Source of the DNA: JAJRTA01 sp965603125
GTDB lineage: Bacteria > Zixibacteria > MSB-5A5 > GN15 > FEB-12
Reading direction: 5' to 3'
Assembly: GCA_965603125.1 (NCBI GenBank)
Contig: CBFDBU010000010.1
Span: forward strand, 1 to 64,000
DNA: 64,000 nucleotides
Under the pieces are notes generated by a model. The model was not told the DNA's origin, ran no database searches, and saw nothing but the letters and a program-made list of their open reading frames with translations. Positions 7,517 through 16,101 of the stretch are shown in pieces. The position numbers and the translations under genes are program-made. Numbering within the stretch: position 1 is the first letter of the stretch; the number at the start of each line of letters is the position of its first letter.

Positions 7517-9037
7517 ATGAAAAGGAAAATCCTCTATTCAACTCTGGTCTTTTTAGCTTTTTTGTTTCTGGCCGAGTCGGCAGCCCGGCTTGTGGAGTGG
7601 AGCATCTCACGAAAGGCACAGGCGGCAGAGCTGTCACCGGGGTGGCAAGAGCGGTTTTTCGCCCTGTCTTTCGGGTGGCATGAACCGGATCCCGATCTGC
7701 TCTGGCGCTTCAGGGCGAACATCAGCAACAGGTTTATCAGAACCAACTCCGGGCACCTCATCGGCGACGAACTGCCTGGGCGGAAAGCGCCCGGGAGCGT
7801 TCGCGTCCTGCTTCTGGGCGACTCATCACCGGTCGGGTTAGGATTGAAGTCATATCGGTTCGCCTTCGGTGAGTTGCTCCGGCATCAGCTTGAAGCCGAG
7901 TTCGGCCCGCAAACCACCGTTGAGTTGGTCAACGCCTCGGTTTCCGGCTATTCCAGTGAACAGATGGCCCGCGTTCTGGAGTTGAACGGCAGACGCTATG
8001 ATCCCGATCTGGTCATTCTCTTCAGCGGCAACAACGACGCTTCCATTTCCGGCGCTACCGGCGATCGCGACCTGTTGGAAGGCCAGAAGCTCAAGGCATT
8101 CAGAAAGACTATTGCGATATCGGCAGTCTATCGGCTTCTGAAATCGGCCGTGCTTGCCTGCATGAGCTACGAAGAACAGTCTTCGCCGTTGGTTGTACGC
8201 GTGACGCCGGACCGGTTCGGCGAGAACCTGGCCCGGATGGCGGACTTGTGCCGACGCCTCACCTGTCCGCTGATCGTCCTCCAGCCACCCATTCCGCGCC
8301 TGTGGCCGGCCGGCCTTCAGTTCAAAGTCTTCACTGACGTCACCGGCAGTGACGGCGAGTTGATATTCCCCCCCGAGATCAGGCGTATCTTAGGGCGTCA
8401 GGTAAGGTACTGCATAAGCCCGGATATGTTCGACGACCTCTATGGCAAAGGGGATGTTTTCACCCGGCTGGTTTTTTCGTCGGCGTCTCGTGACAGCCTG
8501 CCACCGGAGGCATCCATCCGGCGACTGTCCGCCCTGGTTCAGCGACAACCTGAAAGCCCGATTCTCCACAATAACCTGGGCGTCTCATTGTGGCAGGCGG
8601 AGGAATACCGGCAGGCCGATCACCATCTCAGAATGGCCCGCGAATTGTTCATGAGCGCTGATGGTCGTGATCTCGGACCGGCTGAGCTAGCCGCAGGGTC
8701 GGTCTTCCTGTATAACATCGGCGTCAATCTGCTGACAGAGGCCGGCTGTTACCCAGCGGCTGACCCGGCTTTCGGATGTACGACCGCATACCAGTATCTC
8801 GACTCCGCCCTCCAGGCCGACTACCTCTCGCTGAGAATCAAGAGGGAATACCGGGATCAAATTGACAGGATCGGTAATCGGGAGGACGTTTTCGTTGTCG
8901 ACCTGCCCAATCTTTTTCGGCGCCACGGCGGTGAGACCCTGTTCATCGATCACTGCCACCCCACCCGGGAAGGACATCTCCTGATTGCCGAGGAGCTGTT
9001 CCATCTCATCCGCGACAGTTCGCTGATACGGCCATGA
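7517..9037 (+). CDS. Membrane-anchored SGNH/GDSL-like hydrolase with TPR-like insert
   Basis: A 506-residue protein. The N-terminal hydrophobic segment (about residues 4-19) looks like an uncleaved anchor. SGNH blocks: block I VLLLGDSSPVGLG with Ser103, block III SGNND around residues 171-174, and block V DHCHPTREGH with Asp478 and His481 near the C-terminus. Between them lies a helical region with one clear TPR-type unit (ILHNNLGVSLWQAEEYRQA). Such proteins in bacteria act as esterases or deacylases on surface polysaccharides; the substrate here is unknown. It is divergent from the trehalose operon. Confidence 0.75.
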   Translation: MKRKILYSTLVFLAFLFLAESAARLVEWSISRKAQAAELSPGWQERFFALSFGWHEPDPDLLWRFRANISNRFIRTNSGHLIGDELPGRKAPGSVRVLLLGDSSPVGLGLKSYRFAFGELLRHQLEAEFGPQTTVELVNASVSGYSSEQMARVLELNGRRYDPDLVILFSGNNDASISGATGDRDLLEGQKLKAFRKTIAISAVYRLLKSAVLACMSYEEQSSPLVVRVTPDRFGENLARMADLCRRLTCPLIVLQPPIPRLWPAGLQFKVFTDVTGSDGELIFPPEIRRILGRQVRYCISPDMFDDLYGKGDVFTRLVFSSASRDSLPPEASIRRLSALVQRQPESPILHNNLGVSLWQAEEYRQADHHLRMARELFMSADGRDLGPAELAAGSVFLYNIGVNLLTEAGCYPAADPAFGCTTAYQYLDSALQADYLSLRIKREYRDQIDRIGNREDVFVVDLPNLFRRHGGETLFIDHCHPTREGHLLIAEELFHLIRDSSLIRP

Positions 9038-9152
9038 GCAGGCACACTTTCGCCGCGAGCCGACGAGGCGGATTCAGATGCTTGCATTCTGCTGTCCCGT
9101 CTCCGTACTTTCTTTTGCGAAGAAGCAACAAACACACAAGGAGAATTCAAGC

Positions 9153-9623
9153 ATGAACCTTTACCTAGTCCGACACGCTATGGCCACACCGAAAGATACC
9201 GATCCGACGCAGTCACTTTCCAATGAAGGCCGATCTCAGGCCGGAAAAGCAGCGGCCTACACCGCCAAACACGCACGCATCAGTGTGACGAACATCTTCC
9301 ACAGTGGCAAGCTGCGGGCTAAACAGACGGCTGAGGAGTTTGCCCAAGCGCTGAAACCCCGCGACGGTGTTCGCGAAACCGACAGTCTCAACCCGATGGA
9401 TGATCCCTCAATCTGGGCGAACCGGCTGGCCACGGAAACCGAGAACCTGATGCTGGTGGGGCACCTTCCGCACCTGGGCAAGCTGGCCGGCCACCTGCTG
9501 TGCAACGACGAAAAGGTTGCAGCGGTGTCATTTCACAACGTCGCTATCGTGTGTCTGCGAAGAGACGATGTGGGCGCGTGGTCACTCAATTGGATGCTTG
9601 TCCCTGACATCCTGCCGGACTGA
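9153..9623 (+). CDS. sixA: Phosphohistidine phosphatase SixA
   Basis: A 156-residue histidine-phosphatase-superfamily protein. It begins MNLYLVRHAMA with the catalytic RHG-type motif (here RHA, as in SixA), has LSNEGRSQAGKAA, HSGKLRAKQTAEEF, and the second catalytic His in MLVGHLPHLGKLA. SixA removes phosphate from phosphohistidine, for instance on His-containing phosphotransfer domains. The ATG at 9153 has AAGGAGA 8 nt upstream. A GCCGCAC/GTGCGGC inverted repeat lies between it and the convergent tex gene (9626-9655). Confidence 0.88.
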   Translation: MNLYLVRHAMATPKDTDPTQSLSNEGRSQAGKAAAYTAKHARISVTNIFHSGKLRAKQTAEEFAQALKPRDGVRETDSLNPMDDPSIWANRLATETENLMLVGHLPHLGKLAGHLLCNDEKVAAVSFHNVAIVCLRRDDVGAWSLNWMLVPDILPD

Positions 9624-9664
9624 CGGCCGCACGAGGCACGCGTCCTTAGTGCGGCACCCGCCTG

Positions 9665-11821
9665 CTATTGTTTTTCCCGCATCGATAAGCCAATACGACC
9701 TCGCTCAAGGTCCACGCTGAGCACCGTCACCTCCACCTTCTGGCGGACCTTGACGATCTCACCCGGATCCTTGACGAAGGCGTCGGCCAGTTCGCTGATA
9801 TGCACTAACCCGTCCTGATGGACACCGATATCGACAAAGGCGCCAAAGGCAGTGACGTTGGTGATGATTCCGGGAAGCTTCATCCCGGCCTTCACGTCTT
9901 CGATACACGTCACCGACTCGTCGAAGGCAAAGGTCTCGAACTGCGACCGCGGATCGCGCCCCGGCCGGGCCAGTTCGTCCATGATATCCTGAAGCGTCGG
10001 CAGTCCCACGGTATCAGAAACATAGTTTTCTAACCTCACCCGTTCCCGCAGCTTTTCATCCTGCATCAGGAGCCCGACCGTGCAGCCGAGATCAGACGCC
10101 ATGGCGTTCACCACCGCGTAGCTTTCCGGGTGCACACCGCTCTTATCGAGGGGATTGCTGCAATCGGCAAGGCGCAGGAATCCGGCGGCCTGTTCAAAGG
10201 CTTTGGGGCCAAGTCGCGGAACTTTCTTGAACATATCCCGTGATTTGAACGGTCCCTGCCGATCGCGATAGGCTACGATGTTGCCGGCCAGTTGCCGACC
10301 GAGACCGGAAACATAGCTGAGCAACTCCCGGCTGGCGGTGTTCACTTCCACCCCGACGCTGTTGACACAACCCATCACGGAGTCATCGAGCGTCAGTTTC
10401 AAAGCGGTCTGGTCAACGTCGTGCTGGTACTGTCCCACACCGATGGACTTGGGGTCGATCTTCACCAACTCGGCCAGCGGGTCCATCAGGCGTCGGCCGA
10501 TCGAGACCGCGCCGCGAACGGTTATATCATGGTCGGGAAACTCCTCACGCGCCACGTCGGAGGCAGAGTACACGGACGCCCCTGCCTCGTCAACCATCAC
10601 TACCTGAATATGCTCCGGCAGATCCAGCGTCTTGATGAAGACATCGGTCTCCCGACCGGCGGTGCCGTTGCCGATTGCGATCACGTTGACGCGGAATTTT
10701 TCGCACAGTGCTTTTAACGTAACGGCGGCGTCTTCACGCTCGGCGGCCCCGGCATGTGGTTGTATCGTGCAATGATGCTGGAGCGCTCCCTGCCGGTCAA
10801 GACAGACGACTTTGCAGCCGGTGCGAAAGCCGGGGTCGATTGCCAGCAAGCGCTTGCGGCCCAGCGGCGGGGACATCAGCAACTGGCGAAGGTTGTCGGC
10901 AAAAACCCGGATCGCCTCTGTATCGGCAGCCTTTTTTGTCTCAGCGCGCATCTCGGTTTCCATCGCCGGACCCAAGAGACGTCGGTAACTGTCATGAACG
11001 GCCAGACGAACCTGCTCTGAAGCCGGGTTGTCACCGATGACAAAGATATCCTCCAGTATCGCCAGTGCCGTCTCTTCCTCTGGAGCAATTCGCAGCCTCA
11101 GAATGGACTCCGCCTCGCCGCGCCGCATGGCCAGAATGCGATGCGATGGCGCGTCCCTGGCAGACTCCTCCCAGTCGAAGTAGTCAGAGTAAGCAGCACC
11201 CTCGGTTTCCTTCCCGGGAGCTACTTTCGAGCAGATTGTTGCCTGCGCGGTGAACAACTCCCGCATCCGGGAGCGGGCGTCAGTGTCCTCGTTGATCCAT
11301 TCGGCAACTATATCCCTCGCTCCCGCCAATGCTTCCTCGGCACTCGCCACACCCGTCTCGTCGTCGAGAAAAGCTTCGGCCTCGGATTGCGGTTCGATAT
11401 CATCCTGAGTAAACAGCAACTCCGCCAGTGGCTCCAGACCGCGCTCGCAGGCGAGGGTGGCTCGAGTGCGGCGCTTGGGCCGGTACGGCAGGTAGATGTC
11501 CTCCAGCGCCGGCATGGTTTCAGCGCCGTTGATTTCGCTGTGCAACTCGTCGGTAAGCAGCCCGCGTTCGTCGAGTGACTTCACAATCGCCTCGCGTCGC
11601 TTCTCCAGGTGTCGCAACCGGGCGATCCGGTCGCGGATGGCCGTGATGGCAACCTCATTGAGACTCCCCGTCGCTTCCTTACGATAGCGGGCAATAAACG
11701 GCACCGTCGCGTCGGCGTCGAGCAGCGCCACCGTGAACGCCACCTGCTCCTGCTTGAGTGTCAACTCTGTCGCTATTTTGGCGATCTGTTTCTCGTGCAT
11801 TTGCTCCTCGATGTGCGGCAT
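9665..11821 (-). CDS. tex: Tex-family S1 RNA-binding protein
   Basis: Nucleic-acid-binding protein of the Tex/Spt6 family, linked to transcription and toxin expression in other bacteria; cytoplasmic. Order seen: N-terminal helical domain with VPFIARYRKEATGSL; a YqgF-like RNase H fold (RLLAIDPGFRTGCKV); helix-hairpin-helix region (VNTASRELLSYVSGLG, GPKAFEQAAGFLRL); C-terminal S1 domain (MKLPGIITNVTAFGAFVDIGVHQDGLVHISEL). About 718 residues, close to the usual 720-780. The start is uncertain: ATG 11821, or ATG 11800 with GAGGAG only 3 nt upstream. Confidence 0.93.
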   Translation of the reverse strand: MPHIEEQMHEKQIAKIATELTLKQEQVAFTVALLDADATVPFIARYRKEATGSLNEVAITAIRDRIARLRHLEKRREAIVKSLDERGLLTDELHSEINGAETMPALEDIYLPYRPKRRTRATLACERGLEPLAELLFTQDDIEPQSEAEAFLDDETGVASAEEALAGARDIVAEWINEDTDARSRMRELFTAQATICSKVAPGKETEGAAYSDYFDWEESARDAPSHRILAMRRGEAESILRLRIAPEEETALAILEDIFVIGDNPASEQVRLAVHDSYRRLLGPAMETEMRAETKKAADTEAIRVFADNLRQLLMSPPLGRKRLLAIDPGFRTGCKVVCLDRQGALQHHCTIQPHAGAAEREDAAVTLKALCEKFRVNVIAIGNGTAGRETDVFIKTLDLPEHIQVVMVDEAGASVYSASDVAREEFPDHDITVRGAVSIGRRLMDPLAELVKIDPKSIGVGQYQHDVDQTALKLTLDDSVMGCVNSVGVEVNTASRELLSYVSGLGRQLAGNIVAYRDRQGPFKSRDMFKKVPRLGPKAFEQAAGFLRLADCSNPLDKSGVHPESYAVVNAMASDLGCTVGLLMQDEKLRERVRLENYVSDTVGLPTLQDIMDELARPGRDPRSQFETFAFDESVTCIEDVKAGMKLPGIITNVTAFGAFVDIGVHQDGLVHISELADAFVKDPGEIVKVRQKVEVTVLSVDLERGRIGLSMREKQ

Positions 11822-11928
11822 AATCACCGATCCGAACTTTCGCGACCAGGAGTTCTTTCCTCCTGACATCCCCTAAGATACGAAGAACAGCCCGAATTCG
11901 GAACAGGAAAGGTGACAGAAAGAAGCTC

Positions 11929-11957
11929 TTGCCGGGCGGACGTGGAGCCTGTAGATT
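11929..11957 (+). promoter_or_regulatory. Possible promoter of the GNAT gene
   Basis: TTGCCG at 11929-11934, 17-nt spacer, TAGATT at 11952-11957, leaving a leader of about 30 nt to the ATG at 11996. Confidence 0.35.
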
Positions 11958-11995
11958 GTCGGTGAAGGCAAAGTGAATAGCAGAGAAGATACGAG

Positions 11996-12487
11996 ATGAC
12001 AGATACGACGTTGCCGGAGTCGGCGATTGAGATTGTTGAGTTTCAGCCGCGGTATGCCCGGTATTTCCGCGATCTCAATTATGAATGGCTCGAGGAGTAT
12101 TTCGAAGTCGAGCTGTATGACAAAATCATCCTGAATGATCCCGAAAAGCATGTTATAAAGCAGGGCGGCTGCGTTCTTTTTGCGCTGACGAGGGGCGAGG
12201 TGGTAGGAACCTGCGCTCTTCTGAAACACACCGAAAGTAAGTACGAACTGGCCAAGATGGGAGTCACCAGGAAGTATCGTAGTCGCGGCATAGGTCGCCG
12301 TCTCACACAGACAGCCATCGACAAGGCCCGCACCCTTGGAGCGAATACGCTGGTATTGGCGACCAGCAAGCTTCTTCCCGTGGCGAACCATCTATACGAG
12401 GACATGGGTTTCCTGCATGTCGATCTCTCTGTCATCGGCCCGCTGCCATACAATCGCGAGACTATTGTCATGGCCATGAAGCTTTAA
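11996..12487 (+). CDS. GNAT-family N-acetyltransferase
   Basis: A 163-residue GCN5-related acetyltransferase. The acetyl-CoA site is clear as ELAKMGVTRKYRSRGIGRRL (motif A, R/Q-x-x-G-x-G/A), followed by LVLATSKLLPVANHLYEDMGF (motif B). The N-terminal part with YFRDLNYEWLEEYFEVE resembles MarR-fused or stand-alone GNATs of unknown acceptor. The substrate cannot be read. ATG at 11996 with a weak AGAAG 8 nt before it; divergent from tex. Confidence 0.88.
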   Translation: MTDTTLPESAIEIVEFQPRYARYFRDLNYEWLEEYFEVELYDKIILNDPEKHVIKQGGCVLFALTRGEVVGTCALLKHTESKYELAKMGVTRKYRSRGIGRRLTQTAIDKARTLGANTLVLATSKLLPVANHLYEDMGFLHVDLSVIGPLPYNRETIVMAMKL

Positions 12488-12499
12488 GGGGTTACCCCA

Positions 12500-12536
12500 A
12501 AACCTGGAACAGAATACATGACAGCAACTGCCTTCC
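12500..12536. repeat. Dispersed repeat, copy 1
   Basis: 29 of 37 positions match 30347-30383 (shared core GACAGCAACTG and flanking bases). Both copies lie just downstream of genes. It may be a remnant of a small mobile element. Confidence 0.4.
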
Positions 12537-12576
12537 GCTACGGGTCGTTTCCACTCCGTCATTCATGCTCTTCTGT

Positions 12577-12655
12577 TATCTCTGGCAGAAGCCAGTATCC
12601 AGTCCTCGAATCCAACCTGGATTCCTTGTCAAGCCCGGAATGACGAAGGTGTTCA
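12577..12655. repeat. Intergenic palindromic repeat of the 'right-handed RHSGLDKES' type
   Basis: The stretch holds CTGGATTCCTTGTCAAGCC and GGAATGACG, a wording found in many genomes as short dispersed intergenic repeats, often mis-annotated as ORFs. The remaining gap 12488-12817 holds no gene I can support. Confidence 0.4.
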
Positions 12656-12817
12656 CGTGAGAGGCAGCCTCTCCCTGCCCAAAACAACGGTACTCCCTTC
12701 AGCCCTTCATAAGAGAAGTTTGAAACAACACCAGAATATTCCGATACGAACACCACCGGTCGCAGTGTTGACCGGCAGGATTCAAAAATACCTGGTTTAT
12801 TTGAAAAACTTACTCCA

Positions 12818-14044
12818 TTAACCACCGCAACCGCTACTGAGAGTGACCGCTTGTGTTGATTCAGCCTTCAAATCCTGTTTCTTTTCCTTGATTGGTTTAG
12901 ATACTGGATTCTTGGGGTCTGATGTATATCCCAGAAAGCCACCCTTAATGGATTTAACATTCTTGTATTTGAGACGTTCCACCAGGCTTTCACCGGCCAA
13001 AGCAGCACGTCCACCTTTTTTACAATAAAGGATGATGTCTTTATCTTTATCCTCAACAGTATTCAGGATTTTGAACTCAAGTAGACCACGAGGAATGCTA
13101 ATAGCGTTAGGGATATAACCTTCTCCATATTCAGCTTCTTGTCTTACATCAATTAATACGAAATCTTTTCCCTCTTTTACCATTGCTTTGTAATCATCTA
13201 CAGAGATCTCTGTTATTCTTTTCTTCGCTTCCGCGACCATGGCCTTAACTTTGGGGGTGGGAATAGCGGCAGCTTCCGACCATGCTTTCCAGCCACCTGC
13301 AATTGACTTCACGTTATTATATTTAAGACGTTTAAGTCTTTCAGCAGCTAAAGCAGCACGCCCGCCGTTTTTACAATATAGTATGATATTTGCATCTTTG
13401 TTGGGATATTTTTTTGTGATCTCGAATTCAAGCAAGCCACGGGGAATATTGACAGAACCAACGACATTACCGGCTTTGAATTCTTGGGGCTCACGAACAT
13501 CAATCAAAACGAATTTTGCTTTCTTTGCCATCAGTGTTTTTAAGTCTGCGGGCGTGATTTCCGTTAGCGTCGCCTTCGAAGCTTTGACCATCCGTATAAC
13601 TTCTTCGGGCATCTGTTGTTTTTCAGGTACCGGAGCAGCTTCAACCCATGCCTTCCAGCCACCGGCTATGGATCTGACATTATTATACTTAAGTTGACCC
13701 AAGGCTCTGGTAGCTAAAGAGGCACGTCCACCGTTTTTGCAATAGAGAACGATATTGCTATTTCTGTCCGCATACTTCTCGGTGATTTTAAACTCCAGTA
13801 AACCACGAGGAATATTAGTAGCGCCCGGAATATGGCCGGCTGAATATTCCCCTGCTGTGCGGACGTCAATCAGTACATACTCCTCCTTCCCCATTACGTT
13901 TGCAAAGTCATCGACTGAAATCTCAGTTATTTTGGTTCTGGTCGCCTCTACCAATTGCCCAGCATTATCAAACTGACCTTCACAACCGGAAACCAAAACA
14001 AGTACTGCGAACAGTAATACAAAATTAATAATAACTTTTTTCAT
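12818..14044 (-). CDS. Lipoprotein with three tandem rhodanese domains
   Basis: A 408-residue exported protein. The signal peptide ends in LVSGC, giving a lipidated Cys21. Three rhodanese domains follow at about residues 39-137, 161-258 and 277-375, each starting with a T-E-I-(S/T) stretch, followed by an IDVR motif and an LYCK(N/K)GGRA loop. The active-site cysteines are Cys102, Cys224 and Cys341. Rhodaneses bind sulfane sulfur as persulfide; on the outside of the inner membrane this one would feed or scavenge sulfur for the adjacent transporter (inference). The ATG at 14044 has AAAGGAAAAAGC before it. It is the last gene of tusA-YeeE-rhodanese. Base composition is clearly more AT-rich than the neighbours. 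Confidence 0.9.
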   Translation of the reverse strand: MKKVIINFVLLFAVLVLVSGCEGQFDNAGQLVEATRTKITEISVDDFANVMGKEEYVLIDVRTAGEYSAGHIPGATNIPRGLLEFKITEKYADRNSNIVLYCKNGGRASLATRALGQLKYNNVRSIAGGWKAWVEAAPVPEKQQMPEEVIRMVKASKATLTEITPADLKTLMAKKAKFVLIDVREPQEFKAGNVVGSVNIPRGLLEFEITKKYPNKDANIILYCKNGGRAALAAERLKRLKYNNVKSIAGGWKAWSEAAAIPTPKVKAMVAEAKKRITEISVDDYKAMVKEGKDFVLIDVRQEAEYGEGYIPNAISIPRGLLEFKILNTVEDKDKDIILYCKKGGRAALAGESLVERLKYKNVKSIKGGFLGYTSDPKNPVSKPIKEKKQDLKAESTQAVTLSSGCGG

Positions 14045-14142
14045 TGCTTTTTCCTTTCTTCTTTTAAAAGAGACAAACGCCGACTGCCGGCAAAACTTCT
14101 CCATGTAAATGACATTATTTGGTTAAGCATCAAGAACTCAAA

Positions 14143-15354
14143 CTAATATGCACTAAACTTCCCGGTTTTTTCATTCCATTTAACAAAGAGATACCATATT
14201 AACAAAATCGCCAATACAAGGACGACCGACCATATATAGCCGATATAGTCAGGCATAAAGTTTCTAAAACGTGTAGAATGAGGTAAAAGCTTAACAAATC
14301 CCGGTTCAATATAATTCTTTGTTATGGGAGAAATGAGTAAAAATCCAAGGGCGGCTGCCCATAATTTAATCTGTCCTTCTCCGAATCTCCATAGTGTTCC
14401 GACTGCGCAACCACCCGCTATTGTCATGCCAAGACCAAAAATGAATCCGCCGATTGGAGCCCTCAGCCAGAAATTAGGAAATACCCATGTCAACTCTCTG
14501 TAACGTAAGGATAGATCACCTGCTCCAACTCCGAATTGTTTTATCAGTGTAAACCCTATAAGTCCGATCAATAGACCAGCTATTATACCGACTGTGCTGG
14601 ATGATTTTCCGGTCATAAAAGGATCGCGGAATGATGCCACAATGCAGAATCTTGAGCGTTGGCAAATCATTCCCAGCAAAAGACCAATAATTACAAACCA
14701 GGCCATTATCTTATTTGTTCCGGAATAGTTGTACGCTATAACAAACACCATAATGGTCACAATAAGGCCCAGCCATTTCTGCCAAGCCCCCTTACCCTCA
14801 GAAGCAGCTAAAAGTGTCTTACTTTTACCTGAACTGATACCGGGTAAGTGTTCCATTTCCCACATGAGGTATTTTAGGGCCACTAATGTACCTAAAAACA
14901 GACCTACCGTTAATAATATTGCTCCCCCTGAAAGAGCAGGCACTCCACTAAAAAATCCACCAATAGTGCATCCGATACCTAATATAGCCCCGATCGCCAT
15001 TAAACCCCCGCCGATAAATCCTTTAATTAACTCTCCAACAGGTGGAATTCTCAGGGCAAACTCCTTTGCCAAAAGAGCACCTACAAAAGCTCCGAGAATA
15101 ATCAGAATATTCAACATTCCATATAAGCTGTCACTTATTGAGGTAACATTTTCTATTCCCAATACTCCCAGTGCCTGATACAGATTTTCTCCCCAATTAT
15201 TATAGCCACCACTACCGCCCCATGGGCTCTTAATCATAAAGAGAAACACATTAAGCAACCCCAGCAAAATTCCTCCAACCCAGACAGGCCAATGTTTTGA
15301 GAAAAATGTACGAAAGAGTTGGCTTAATGCAGATTTGTTTGATTCTTGTTCCAT
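14143..15354 (-). CDS. YeeE/YedE-family sulfur-compound transporter
   Basis: A 403-residue membrane protein with about 9-11 hydrophobic helices. YeeE/YedE (TsuA) proteins import thiosulfate or related sulfur species through conserved pore cysteines. Here they are Cys129 (GIGCTIGGF), Cys231 and Cys237 (GMICQRSRFC) and Cys316 (AGGCAVGTLWR). The ATG at 15354 has GAGAGGATAG before it. It lies between tusA (16 nt upstream) and the rhodanese lipoprotein (about 100 nt downstream), so the operon handles uptake and relay of reduced sulfur. The DNA is AT-rich, suggesting transfer. Confidence 0.93.
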   Translation of the reverse strand: MEQESNKSALSQLFRTFFSKHWPVWVGGILLGLLNVFLFMIKSPWGGSGGYNNWGENLYQALGVLGIENVTSISDSLYGMLNILIILGAFVGALLAKEFALRIPPVGELIKGFIGGGLMAIGAILGIGCTIGGFFSGVPALSGGAILLTVGLFLGTLVALKYLMWEMEHLPGISSGKSKTLLAASEGKGAWQKWLGLIVTIMVFVIAYNYSGTNKIMAWFVIIGLLLGMICQRSRFCIVASFRDPFMTGKSSSTVGIIAGLLIGLIGFTLIKQFGVGAGDLSLRYRELTWVFPNFWLRAPIGGFIFGLGMTIAGGCAVGTLWRFGEGQIKLWAAALGFLLISPITKNYIEPGFVKLLPHSTRFRNFMPDYIGYIWSVVLVLAILLIWYLFVKWNEKTGKFSAY

Positions 15355-15370
15355 AATAATCTATCCTCTC

Positions 15371-15607
15371 TCACTTCTTCTTGATTACAAAGCGAAAAAC
15401 ACCCCCTTCTAATTCACTCTCATCAAGAAGAGTATTCCCTGTCTTCCCGCACCATGAATGCAAATCTGTTTTTGTTCCGGGGTCTGTACCCAACATTTCA
15501 AGCACCTGCTCTGATTTGAGCCCCTTCATTGCTTTTGACAATTTCATAATTGGCATGGGACAGGTGAGACCTTTTACATCCAAAGTTACGTCAATTTTTG
15601 TTTCCAT
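15371..15607 (-). CDS. tusA: TusA/SirA-family sulfur carrier protein
   Basis: A 78-residue carrier of the TusA family. It has the diagnostic GLTCPMPIMKLSKAM motif, in which the Cys of CPMP carries persulfide sulfur, followed by a two-strand core and a C-terminal FRFVIKKK. A second Cys occurs in HSWCGKTG. In YeeE-linked operons the cytosolic TusA takes the sulfur coming through the transporter. AAAGGAGAAATGAG precedes the ATG. It is the first gene of the operon. The gap 15608-15847 upstream is AT-rich; I see no promoter there that I would defend. Confidence 0.92.
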   Translation of the reverse strand: METKIDVTLDVKGLTCPMPIMKLSKAMKGLKSEQVLEMLGTDPGTKTDLHSWCGKTGNTLLDESELEGGVFRFVIKKK

Positions 15608-15847
15608 CTCATTTCTCCTTTTGTTGAGTGGTGAACAGTCAGTTGCTATAAATCATGTCCTCTTTTAAGGGAATTATTGAAATTTTCGGAGAAAAAACAA
15701 TAAAATGCCCTTTGAAGCAAGTAGATTTTTTATCAAATCACAGGTAGAATTGCCTCAAATTAAGTGTTAGCGAAGAGTGATGGATTTGATCTGGGAATTG
15801 TCACATGGCCTCATATTCAGTGTTTCCGGATGGAGACAAGAATATAA

Positions 15848-15931
15848 TGCCGAAGGGGGGACTCGAACCCCCACTCCCTTGCGAGAACTGCGCCCTGAAC
15901 GCAGCGTGTCTACCGATTTCACCACTTCGGC
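15848..15931 (-). tRNA. tRNA-Leu (anticodon CAG)
   Basis: The acceptor stem GCCGAAG/CTTCGGC, discriminator A, D-loop with GGTAGACAC, anticodon arm CTGCG-TTCAGGG-CGCAG, long variable arm and T-arm GGGGGTTCGAGTCCCCC can all be drawn. CCA is not encoded. It follows a promoter at 15978-16005. Confidence 0.95.
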
Positions 15932-15977
15932 ATCAGCGTCCCAAGCCGTTAGACGACCGGTCCCGGAGACCTCCGCC

Positions 15978-16005
15978 AATATACCAGTATCCCTCAGATA
16001 CGCAA
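15978..16005 (-). promoter_or_regulatory. Probable promoter of tRNA-Leu
   Basis: On the minus strand TTGCGT (16005-16000), 16-nt spacer, TATATT (15983-15978), about 45 nt before the mature tRNA 5' end. Confidence 0.55.
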
Positions 16006-16101
16006 CATGAATTCCGGTCAGCATACGCATTTGCTTGATTCCCGGGATTGTACGCCGTAACTTGCTGCAACCTGAAACAGCACCGTAGCTTGAGTCTGCC
16101 C

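Noticed and set aside
9626..9655. Inverted repeat GCCGCAC/GTGCGGC between sixA and tex as a terminator
   Set aside because: No T run follows on either strand in the right position, so it is not called a terminator.
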